From positions 89,679-103,443 of the forward strand of contig MU646313.1 of the NCBI GenBank assembly GCA_026770585.1: a stretch of DNA of 13,765 nucleotides, given 5' to 3'. This document shows, in pieces, positions 1 through 6,639 of this stretch (the stretch's first letter is position 1; every line of letters starts with the position of its first letter). Made by a program: the position numbers and the translations under genes. The stretch comes from Baffinella frigidus (lineage: Eukaryota > Cryptophyceae > Cryptomonadales > Baffinellaceae). Under the pieces are notes generated by a model. It saw nothing but the letters and a program-made list of their open reading frames with translations. It made no database searches and was not told the origin of the DNA.

Positions 1-235
1 GGGTTTGGGGTTTGGGGTTTAGTGTTGGGGGTTTAGGGTTTAGTGTTGGGGGTTTGGTGTTTGGGGTTTGGGGTTGGTGGTTTCGTGTTTAGGGTTTGGG
101 GTTAGGGATTTGGGGTGTGGGATTTGGTGTTTGGGGTTTAGGGTTTAGGTTTTTGGGTTTAGGGTTTAGGTTTTAGGTTTCAGGATTCAGGACGGGGTTT
201 GGGGTTTGGGGTTTGGGGTTTAGGGTATAGGGTTT
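1..235 (+). repeat. Degenerate telomere-like G-rich heptamer array
   Basis: The stretch is built of TTTGGGG, TTTAGGG, TTTGGTG and TTTAGTG-like units in loose 7-base phase, with many substitutions. The G-rich strand reads rightwards from the left edge. At a left chromosome end the plus strand would show the C-rich form, so this is interstitial telomere-like DNA or an inverted end, not a simple left terminus. TTTAGGG is the telomere unit of plants and many algae. No gene is visible. Confidence 0.85.
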
Positions 236-302
236 ATGGAGGAATTTGATTGTGCACGAACAGTGCCGGTTCCACTCTCCAATATCCGCATTGGTACATC
301 GC

Positions 303-530
303 AGCCCTAGCACTAAACCCCATAACCCTACCTAAACCCTAAACCCCAAACCCTGGACCCCAAACCCCAAACCCTGGCAGCAGCTCCTAAGCCCTGAGAC
401 CTGAACCCTAAGCACTAAGCCCTAAGGTGCCAAAGCTTGAGAAGTCGTGAGACACTCTCGCTCGATGAGGGACCCTAAAACTCAAACCCTAAACCTCGAA
501 CCCTCAAACCTCAAACCCTCAAGGCACTCA
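303..530 (-). repeat. Telomere-like array in opposite polarity (CCCTAAA)
   Basis: Here the plus strand carries CCCTAAA, CCCCAAA and CCCTCAAA variants, the reverse of the blocks on either side. The block is interrupted by non-repeat sequence near 430-470. The spacer before it, 236-302, is unique sequence with no visible gene. Polarity therefore flips at about 240-300 and again at about 535-565. Confidence 0.8.
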
Positions 531-564
531 CCAGAAACGTGCACTCCCACCACTCGACCTGGTC

Positions 565-705
565 TAGGGTTTAGGGTTCAGTGTTGAGTGTTGAGTGTTT
601 AGTGTTTAGTGTTTAGGGTTTAGGGTTTAGGGTTTAGGGTTTAGTGTTCAGGGTTTAGGGTTTAGGGTTTATGGTTTAGGGTTTAGGGTTTAGGGTTTAG
701 GGACC
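565..705 (+). repeat. Telomere-like TTTAGGG array, more regular
   Basis: Mostly TTTAGGG with TTGAGTG, TTTAGTG and TTTATGG variants. It is the most regular of the three telomere-like blocks at the left edge, with about a dozen near-perfect units at 614-703. The following 706-872 is GC-rich non-repeat sequence that would be the downstream flank of the minus-strand gene model at 873-1276. No gene was recognised there. Confidence 0.85.
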
Positions 706-872
706 GGGTTCGGGTAGACGCTGCTCGTCGCGCGTCCCACCCTAGGAGGAGCAGGCCGGGGGAGGCTCCGCGGAGCTGCGTTCTCGGGAAAGGCTGGCAT
801 CGTGCGGTAGTTCATCGCGCCGGAAGGGAAGGCCTGACAGGGGTTCGCCGGTCGATGGTGGCCCGAGGCGTT

Positions 873-1276
873 TCATGAGGACGCTTGCAGGTGCTGCTTG
901 GCGCGAGACAGGGCGAGCGAGACAAGGAGGACAGAGGGATGCACAGGGAGAGCGAGATGAAAGAGAGAGAGGGAGAGCGAGGGCGACAGGGGGGGGGGGG
1001 CATAACCTGCTGCGGCATGTAGGTGTCCTGCATGTACGTCTGAGGCGTGAGGGTCTGGCCAGGAAAGTAGATCGGCGGCTTTGTCAGGTTCCCGGCGACC
1101 GGCATTGATGTGGATGTGTTGCGAGGGGCGCGAGGCACCTCGTGAGTCGCGTAACCAAAGAGAGAGGTCATAAACCCACTCTGATTTACTTCTCGATCCG
1201 TCTTGAGCCGTAACTCAGGGAAAGAGTCGTAAACCAGATTTTGCCTGTCTCCACGTTTTTTGAGGTGAGGCTGGGC
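873..1276 (-). CDS. Unrecognised intron-containing gene, 3' part (two exons)
   Basis: Two exons are proposed on the minus strand. The first is 1276-1007: it follows a good acceptor (pyrimidine-rich, ending CTCCTCACAG at 1277-1278) and gives 90 uninterrupted codons in phase 0. The second is 893-873, which adds HLQASS and a TGA stop. The intron 1006-894 (113 nt) begins CAG|GTTATG, is almost pure pyrimidine and ends CAAGCAG. The peptide has ordinary, non-repetitive composition, with stretches such as NLVYDSFPELRLKTDREVNQ, SGFMTSLFGYATHEV and PPIYFPGQTLTPQTYMQD. I do not recognise the family; the Pro/Tyr/Gln-rich, charged character fits a structural or scaffold protein but that is a guess. An N-terminal exon must lie above 1277 unless translation starts at the internal Met at 1171. 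The acceptor lies inside a segment duplicated at 1994-2063. Confidence 0.5.
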
Positions 1277-1337
1277 CTGTGAGGAGACAGCTGCTGGCTA
1301 CATCTCGTCGGTGGTCAACTCCTCTCTCACGTAGAAG
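1268..1337 (+). repeat. 70-bp direct repeat, copy 1
   Basis: This segment matches 1994-2063 at about 67 of 70 positions. It covers the last bases of an intron and the first bases of the exon of the minus-strand model at 873-1276. In this copy the minus strand reads CTCACAGGCC, keeping the AG acceptor. Confidence 0.9.
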
Positions 1338-1561
1338 CGCGCACCAGAGCGTAGAGAAGGGGCTTGGGAATGGCATATTTGGTCGGATGCGGAACAGAGT
1401 GGGACTTGATGCGACCTGACGCAAAATGTAAAATGTCAAACTGGTCATCGAGCTAAAAAAAACGACGAGATCTGACCGACACATTTCTGGCCCCCAGTTT
1501 TCAAACCCGTCTAAAACTAACCGCCGAACTTCCACGCCCCGGGCCATCATCCTCAACCAAG

Positions 1562-1966
1562 ATGTTCCAGTTCCTCTGGTCGATTTCTTCCATCGAGAAC
1601 TACTTGCTCGGCATGCGCCGCGGCGGCAACGTCGGCAACAAGGGCGGCGCTCCCAAGAAAGTTGTGCTCTCGAACGATAGTAGGTACATGTGGCACCTGT
1701 GGCAGCTGCACCACTAGCACCAGCGTGTGATGGAGGCTGGTGCCCCCCCCCCAGTGAGAATGGACCGGAGCGCGGGCTGCGCGCCCGGATCGAATGAGAC
1801 AGTATGTAAATGAATCTTTTCAGAATCACACGAGGTACAAGTCGGCCCCCCCTACCTCCTGAACAGCACACGAAAGCAACTAACCTTTCTTGACAGTTCC
1901 CGCCACAACCGCGAGCCACCCTCCACCCCCCCCGCCCCGCTCCATCATCCTCGGCTAAAGACCTAA
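1562..1966 (+). CDS. Possible small two-exon gene, unrecognised
   Basis: Exon 1 is 1562-1683, starting from an ATG in the context ACCAAGATG. Exon 2 is 1897-1966 and ends in TAA. The intron 1684-1896 (213 nt) starts GTACAT, carries CTAAC at about 1880-1884 and ends CTTTCTTGACAG, a convincing acceptor. The splice restores a 63-residue frame. The start is hydrophobic (MFQFLWSISSIENYLLG), followed by a Gly/Arg/Lys-rich stretch (MRRGGNVGNKGGAPKKVV) and a Pro/His-rich tail. This could be a small membrane-anchored or targeted protein, or only the 5' exon of something larger. No family is recognised. Support comes from the splice signals more than from coding statistics. It lies on the opposite strand to, and upstream of, the model at 873-1276. 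Confidence 0.38.
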
Positions 1967-1993
1967 AGGGGGCTACCGAGAGTAGCGGTGTGA

Positions 1994-2063
1994 AGGCTGG
2001 GCCCGTGAGGAGACAGCTGCTGGCTACATCTCGTCGGTGGTCAACTCCTCTCTCGTGTAGAAG
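1994..2063 (+). repeat. 70-bp direct repeat, copy 2
   Basis: Second copy of the 1268-1337 segment, ending about 98 bases before the MYND start codon at 2162. The position equivalent to the acceptor AG of copy 1 reads ACGG on the minus strand, so the splice signal is lost here. The remainder, 2064-2161, is upstream sequence of the MYND gene with no recognisable promoter element. Confidence 0.88.
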
Positions 2064-2755
2064 CCCCGCTCGTTGCCCGAGCGCTACGAGCGTCCTGCAC
2101 GCCTCGGAGCAGGAACTTGTTCAAGAAGCAAACACGTCTTTGCTCGAGCTGGCTGGGAGCAATGGCTGGGGGGGGCGCGGACGTAGCGCTGGCGCTAAAT
2201 ACGCTGGCGCTCAAAGCGACCTGCTCCCACTGATGCAAGGATAGTGCCTCGCTCAAGCGCTGCTCGCGCTGCAAGCAAGCTTCCTACTGCGGGGCGGAGT
2301 GCCAAAACGCGGGCTGGAAGAAGCACAAGAAGAATTGCGCGACTAACGAGGAAGTCTGGGAGAAGGTGAGCGCGGCACATACTTCTGATGATTGGCGGGG
2401 GGCGCTCAAGTAGGAAGGGCGCATGGATGAGCTGATGGAGAGGCAGCCCGATGCCACATGCAATGCCGTTCTCGCGGCATTCATCGGGGCGCACTCTTCG
2501 GCGGGACGTGCCGGAAGCCGTGACCTTTGGCGCAGCTTGTGGAAGCTCACCCCGAGGAGCCCCGCGGTGCCCGACCGCCCCGAGGGCTCCATGGAGCGTT
2601 TCCGGGATCAGGGCAAATGTATTCGCGTCCTCGCAGACATTGTCCTTCTTCTCGACAATCTCTTTTTTTCAGCGAAGCAGTACGAACGGGCACGTCAAGT
2701 TGGTGCCGCGCATGGCTTCTTCTCAGTCGAGTGCCGGACCTAGTGTGCCGTGTAT

Positions 2756-2758
<3 letters not shown>

Positions 2759-2802
<44 letters not shown>
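2759..2802 (+). repeat. (TG)22 microsatellite
   Basis: An uninterrupted run of about 22 TG dinucleotides, inside the inferred intron between exons 1 and 2 of the MYND pseudogene. Confidence 0.97.
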
Positions 2803-2805
<3 letters not shown>

Positions 2806-2850
2806 AAGAGTATGTGAGTGAAAATGGCCTCATTGGAAGAAAATTGAACC

Positions 2851-2949
2851 CCAGGATACCTCCCCATAGGACCCTACAGTAGGGCTATGCTTAGGGCCCT
2901 ATGGTGGTCCTAGGGTGGGGGGTGCTTTGTTATGAGCGAGGTACCCCTG
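2851..2949 (+). mobile_element. MITE-like element, GGTACCTCGCTCATAAGAAA family, copy 1 (left end degraded)
   Basis: The right end TATGAGCGAGGTACCCCTG is intact and followed by TA. The left end is reduced to AGGATACCTC. The interior shares the quasi-palindrome CCCTACAGTAGGGCTATGC ... GGGCCCTATGGTGGTCCTAG with the other copies. It sits in the intron between exons 1 and 2 of the MYND pseudogene, and exon 2 resumes about 10 bases after it. Confidence 0.85.
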
Positions 2950-3769
2950 TAGCGTTCAGAGTTCACGTCTCCGGGCGCGTGCGAAGGACTCGGGGAGCTG
3001 GCAATGGGAGAGGGGCGCCACGAGGATGGGGTGGAGCTGCTGCAAAACGCGCTGGTTCTGGTTGCGTTGCGGCTCAGCGAGGAGGAGGGCAGCACCCAGG
3101 AGCGTGCTGTTCGCAACACCCTGATCAATGCGCTCTTCACGACGGACGCAATCGAGGAGCTGGGGCCGCTTATACTGCGCTTCCGAGAGTTGGCCCAGAC
3201 GGAGACGCAGACGGAGGGGGGCCTCCTCGACTCCTTGGAGCTCGACAGCATGCTCTACACTGCTCGACTCCACGAGGTCCTGCGCATCTGCACCCCGTGG
3301 TGGGAACCCTTCACTCTGCTCGGCCCTTGCATTCCACCACGGCCGATAGCGTCTGTCATAGGTTCCACCGCACCCGACAGAAGACGCACACACTCCTTGA
3401 ACCTTGCGCTTTCTCCAGGCACGCGGCAAGCCTCACGAGGCCGAGGAGGAGCTGCGTGCGCTGCTCGACATCATGCGCGAGAACCAGGCTGCAGTGCAAC
3501 GCATGCTGCCCGTATGCCAAGTGCTGCTCCGTCAAGCATGTTCGCAGCTCAAGATTCTCGATCCGGAGACTGGAGAGGAGGAGCTCATCCAGTTGGTGGC
3601 TGCCGAACTGTCCAAGCTCGACCTGCAAGAAGAGCCCGGGGGTGGCTGGTGGTTGATAAGTGAAGGGGGCGGGCGGGGGGAGAGATGGTTGAGTGTGGTG
3701 TGGGTGTGGTGCGGACCCGCGGACTGGCTAGCAGGCTGGTCCGCCGAGTTGGGTTCTGGGTGTGGCGTA

Positions 3770-3870
3770 TCCCTGAAGTAGCCAGGCAGTCAAATTTGAC
3801 TGCCAAGAGGTCCTAGACAGGTCCTAGGGCCCTACGGTAGGGCGTATTAGCCTACTGGCCACGTGAGGGA
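3770..3870 (+). mobile_element. TA-flanked MITE, AAGTGGCCAG family, copy A
   Basis: 101-bp element with imperfect terminal inverted repeats (TCCCTGAAGTAGCCAG / CTGGCCACGTGAGGGA) and a TA on each side, as in Tc1/mariner-related non-autonomous elements. It has no coding capacity. A subterminal palindrome (GTCAAATTTGAC) and a central palindrome (CCTAGGGCCCTACGGTAGGG) follow. Its left repeat contains the TAG that closes the reading frame of the upstream MYND pseudogene. Confidence 0.85.
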
Positions 3871-3872
3871 TA

Positions 3873-4035
3873 GTGGGCTGGTGGTCATCTACGTGCGATG
3901 ATTCAAGGACCTCTCCTCCCCGTGCTGCGAGGTGCATGCGCCGTGTTGCTCTTTATTGTTCTCATGACAGAACGGAACACCTCCCAGCGGTACCACCAAC
4001 ACGCACGTGTACGTCTATGGGAACACGCTCCGATA
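3873..4035. other. Spacer between MITEs, nothing recognised
   Basis: Unique sequence between copies A and B. A short plus-strand frame from 3898 has a hydrophobic stretch (ACAVLLFIVLM), but it runs straight into the next element and has no family resemblance, so I do not call it a gene. Confidence 0.5.
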
Positions 4036-4136
4036 CCCCTTGAGTGGCGAGGCGGTCAAAATCGACCGCCAAGAGGTCCTAGGCAGGTCCCAGGGCCATA
4101 CGGTAGGGCGTATGGGCCTACTCGCCACTTGAGGGT
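4036..4136 (+). mobile_element. TA-flanked MITE, copy B
   Basis: 101 bp, ends CCCCTTGAGTGGCGAG / CTCGCCACTTGAGGGT, TA at both flanks, internal GGTCAAAATCGACC. It is highly similar to copies A and C throughout. It abuts copy C with only the shared TA at 4137-4138 between them. Confidence 0.9.
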
Positions 4137-4138
4137 TA

Positions 4139-4241
4139 TCCCTTAAGTGGCCAGCCGGTCAAAATTGACCCGCAAGAGGTCCTAGGCAGGTCCTAGGGCC
4201 CTACCGTAGGGCGTATGGGCCTACTCGCCACTTGAGGGTCA
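4139..4241 (+). mobile_element. TA-flanked MITE, copy C
   Basis: 103 bp, ends TCCCTTAAGTGGCCAG / CTCGCCACTTGAGGG, internal perfect palindrome GGTCAAAATTGACC, TA on both sides. Head-to-tail with copy B, sharing one TA, which suggests insertion into the TA made by the earlier insertion. Confidence 0.9.
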
Positions 4242-4424
4242 TACGTGACCCGCTGTGGCGTTAACCTGGCACCCCCGGCTGGGGCCTGTTGCACCGACAC
4301 TCCTCCTCCCCCGAAGCGCTCTCTCCTGCCTCTTGTCCATCCTCGCCGTCTGCCCCTGGGAGAGAGATCCTGTTAGGGCGCCCTTGCTCTTCACAAACTC
4401 CGACGTAGTATGCAGACGCGCCTA

Positions 4425-4543
4425 CAGGGGTACCTCGCTCATAAGAAACCGCCTCCTCCTAGGACCCTACAGTAGGCCTATGCCTAGGGCCCTATGGTGG
4501 GCCTAGGGGGGGGGGGCGGTTTCTTATGAGCGAGGTACTCCTG
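4425..4543 (+). mobile_element. MITE-like element, GGTACCTCGCTCATAAGAAA family, copy 2 (complete)
   Basis: 119 bp with long terminal inverted repeats: CAGGGGTACCTCGCTCATAA at the left and its complement TTATGAGCGAGGTACTCCTG at the right, each flanked by TA. The centre holds the quasi-palindromic CCCTACAGTAGGCCTATGCC ... GGGCCCTATGGTGGGCCTAG. It is the best reference copy in the window. It is non-coding and would need a transposase from elsewhere. The preceding 4244-4422 is unique sequence with no recognised gene. Confidence 0.93.
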
Positions 4544-4679
4544 TAGCTACTGTCCGTACCAGGTAGCCATCGTCCGTGGTAGCCATCACCCGTGTGTCCT
4601 CTGCTTCAGTATGGAGATAGGACGATGTGGCGGGGTATCTGGGATATGAGAACGCGGTCCGACATCGGTCGGTGTCTGT

Positions 4680-4752
4680 TTTTCTTAAATAAGTACCAGA
4701 GGGTTGACTAAACGCAAGATTGAGTCAACCCTCTGGTACCAAATTAAGAAAA
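4680..4752. repeat. Hairpin with about 30-bp arms
   Basis: The left arm TTTTCTTAAATAAGTACCAG plus AGGGTTGACT pairs with AGTCAACCCT plus CTGGTACCAAATTAAGAAAA, around a short loop (about 4711-4722). The flank 4546-4680 contains three small repeats of a GTAGCCATC..CCGTG motif and no gene. GTTGACTAAAC and CTGGTAC recur in the inverted-repeat element at 5314-5400, so the two may be relatives. Confidence 0.88.
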
Positions 4753-4806
4753 CGGGGGGGCCCAAATCCGGTCTGTGTTCTTAAGTCCGGGTTTCTTATA
4801 GCCCAG

Positions 4807-4889
4807 ATACCCCTGTACAGTAGGGCTGTGCCTAGGGCCCTATGGTGGTCCTAGGGAGGGGCCGCTTTCTTATGAGCGAGGTACCCCTG
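4807..4889 (+). mobile_element. MITE-like element, copy 3 (rearranged left end)
   Basis: Right end CTTATGAGCGAGGTACCCCTG followed by TA, and the usual interior (CAGTAGGGCTGTGCCTAGGG). The left terminus is replaced by ATACCCCTGTA, which looks like a small inverted piece of the right end. The sequence after it, 4892-5138, is unique with no recognised gene. Confidence 0.82.
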
Positions 4890-5140
4890 TATGAGAGAGC
4901 ACACGGTTATACCGACACCAAAATGGCCATCATCTAGTCCCGTCCGAGAAGGTCGTGTTTGACTAGGACCTACACGCCGGAAAACGAGGGGGGTTGAGAG
5001 AGAGGAGCTGTTGTCAATCCAACACGCCCCCCCACGGAGGTTGTGGTGGAGCAGGACCTAGCGATTTGATCGTTCATTTTCGGCGGGTTTCTACCGCGGG
5101 GACATCTCTCTCCGACATCCCAAAATCGCGGTGTCGTTTA

Positions 5141-5258
5141 CAGGAGTACCTCGCTCATAAGAAAGCCCCCCCCCCCCTAGGACCACCATGGGGCTTTAGG
5201 CATAGCCCTACTGTAGGGTCCTAGGAGGAGGCAGTTTCTTATGAGCGAGGTACCCCTG
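5141..5258 (-). mobile_element. MITE-like element, copy 4 (complete, core inverted)
   Basis: 118 bp, ends CAGGAGTACCTCGCTCATAA / TTATGAGCGAGGTACCCCTG, TA on both sides. The interior reads GGACCACCATGGGGC ... GCCCTACTGTAGGGTCCTAG, the reverse complement of the interior of copy 2, so the element lies in the opposite orientation. Confidence 0.92.
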
Positions 5259-5313
5259 TACGTTTGAGCGACACCCCCCTTCTGCAGATCAAAATCGGCG
5301 GGGGGGCCGCGAC

Positions 5314-5400
5314 TGTTGACTAAACAGAGCGCATCCTGGTACAAACCCTGACCTGCTCAGTCATCGCCCTGGTACAAACCCCACCCGGTTCAGTCAACTG
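5314..5400. repeat. Short inverted-repeat element with internal direct repeat
   Basis: GTTGACTAAAC at 5314 is the near-complement of GGTTCAGTCAAC ending at 5400. Between them CTGGTACAAACCC occurs twice. It resembles the hairpin at 4680-4752. The flanks 5262-5313 and 5401-5481 hold no recognised gene. Confidence 0.6.
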
Positions 5401-5481
5401 CCGCGCGTGGGGCTCGAAACCTGGCTGTGTGAGGAAGTGCCGTTTGACCACCACCCCTCCGCAGCAGCACCTGACGTAGGG

Positions 5482-5785
5482 TTGAGGGTTTAGGGTTTAG
5501 GGTTTGGCGTTTGGTGTTTGGTGTTTAGGGTTTCGGGTTTCGGGTTTCGGGTTTCGGGTTTCGGGTTTCGGGTTTCGGGTCCATGGTTTAGGGTTTAGGG
5601 TGTAGGGTTTGGGGTTTAGGGTTTGGGGTTTAGGGTTTAGGGTTTAGGGTTCAGGGATAAGGGTTCAGGATTTAGGGTTCAGGATTTAGGGATCATGGTT
5701 CTTGGTTTCGGGTTTCGGGTTCAGGGTTTAGGGTTCATAATTCATGGTTCAGGGTTCAGGGTTTGGGGTTTAGGATTTCGGGCTT
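5482..5785 (+). repeat. Telomere-like array with a TTTCGGG block
   Basis: TTTAGGG, TTTGGGG, TTCAGGG and TTCAGGA variants, G-rich strand rightward. A homogeneous run of about seven TTTCGGG units occupies 5528-5580 and differs from the scattered variation around it. No gene. Confidence 0.9.
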
Positions 5786-5859
5786 CGGGTCAGCACAAAT
5801 GCGCAGCGTCGAAGGCAGCGACGGCCGGATCGACTTTATTCGATTTGACTTGATTTGAT

Positions 5860-6365
5860 TTGAGCTGCGGTCCCGCGCCGCAGCGCGCGCACCGGCAGCG
5901 GAACCGCCACGACCTGCTTATCAAATCTTGGTGTCAGCATTGCGTCAGCGTTGTGTCAGCATTGTGTCAGCATTGTCAGCATTGTGTACCGATGCACCCT
6001 GGCGTTGTCAGCGAACCTGGGCGCAAAGCAACGGGTTTGAATCGGTTTGAGTTGGTGCGCGCATCGGCAGCGGAAACGCCACGACCTGCAAACCAATTCG
6101 GGTTGAAATCAATCGGCTTGAAGTCAAATCTGTTTGAAATCAACGATTTGAATCGGTTTGGGTTGGTGCGCGCACCTGCAGCGCCACGACCTGCGAATCA
6201 AATCTCTCTGTCAGCATTGTGTCAGCATTATGTCAGCATTGTGTCAGCATTGTCAGCATTATGTACCGAGGCACCCTCGCGTTGTCAGCGAAACTTCACA
6301 CGCAAATGAACGGTTTGAATCGGGCTGGGTTAGTGCGCGCACCGGCACCGGTAGCGCCACGACCT
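5860..6365 (+). repeat. Complex tandem repeat, about 275-bp higher-order unit
   Basis: Two kinds of module alternate. One has GCGCGCACCGGCAGCGG and CGCCACGACCTGC (near 5885, 6057, 6168, 6335). The other has clustered GTGTCAGCATT units ending in GTACCGAGGCACCC ... GCGTTGTCAGCGAA (near 5978 and 6253, offset about 275). Linkers are rich in TTTGAATCGGTTTG-type words. A 149-codon plus frame runs through it but its peptide only mirrors the DNA repeat, so I treat it as non-coding. Confidence 0.82.
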
Positions 6366-6382
6366 CTAGGGTTCAGTTAGGG

Positions 6383-6592
6383 TTATTGTCGATCTGGGCT
6401 TCGCGCGGAATCGAGGTCAGGTCAGGAAATCAGGAAATTTTCCAAAAAATGGACTTTTATGCTATCTTAGGCATGGTTTTTATCTCAAAATAGCATCTCC
6501 CACCCATAAGATGACACAAAAAGACAAAAAAATAAAAAAATGTTGCTGACCTGACCTCGATTTTTTCCGCGCGGAGCCCAGATCGACAATAA
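6383..6592. mobile_element. Fold-back element, 43-47 bp arms
   Basis: The left arm (6383-6425, starting TTATTGTCGATCTGGGCTTC) and the right arm (6546-6592, ending GCCCAGATCGACAATAA) are near-perfect complements; they differ by one substitution and four extra T in the right arm. The interior of about 120 bp is A/T-rich, with an imperfect inverted repeat around TATGCTATCTTAGGC and CAAAATAGCATC. No coding capacity. Confidence 0.93.
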
Positions 6593-6639
6593 GGCACTCA
6601 CCTGCAAGTGGCTGGACCCTCCTGCGGAATAATCTCGGT

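Larger units (their letters stand above)
2162..3781 (+). pseudogene. MYND zinc-finger protein gene, three exons, two in-frame stops
   Basis: The frame opens at ATG 2162 (MAGGGADVALALNTLALKA). A MYND finger spans residues 21-59: C21, C25, C34, C37, Y42-C43, C47-Q48, W52, H55 and C59, a protein-interaction zinc-binding fold. Residue 24 is a TGA (2231-2233) inside the first Cys pair, which is also one residue too wide. Residue 84 is a TAG (2411-2413) between WRGALK and EGRMDELM. After each stop the frame continues with plausible protein (ERFRDQGKCIRVLADI, YERARQVGAAHGFFSVEC). Exon 2, about 2960-3276, continues ACEGLGELAMGEGRHEDGV. A clean intron at 3277-3418 (GTCCTG...TTTCTCCAG) joins TARLHE to ARGKPHEAEEELRALLDIM, in phase. 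The tail is helical and may be TPR-like. Exon 1 ends near 2740. True coding probably ends near LSKLDLQEE (about 3637); the stop at 3779 lies inside a mobile element. A pair of compensating frameshifts around 2525-2590 is possible. Confidence 0.8.

Noticed and set aside
1-235. True left-end telomere
   Set aside because: The strand polarity is wrong for a left chromosome end, and the units are heavily degenerate.
1215-1919. 234-codon minus-strand frame
   Set aside because: Composition is arbitrary, it overlaps the better-supported plus-strand exons and reads the exon ending at 1007 in the wrong frame.
2222-2413. TGA and TAG in the MYND frame as selenocysteine or stop reassignment
   Set aside because: Both stop types would have to be read through in one exon, the TGA also breaks the zinc-ligand spacing, and other models here use TAA and TGA as stops. 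Loss of function is simpler.
2451-2867. Frames giving poly-Val-Cys or poly-Thr-His
   Set aside because: They are translations of the (TG)22 microsatellite.
3898-4146. 82-codon frame with a hydrophobic stretch
   Set aside because: About a third of it lies inside MITE copy B and there is no splice signal or family similarity.
5860-6309. 149-codon plus-strand frame rich in CQHCVS
   Set aside because: The Cys/His pattern comes directly from GTGTCAGCATT tandem units; the adjoining copies shift frame, and no zinc-binding fold is implied.
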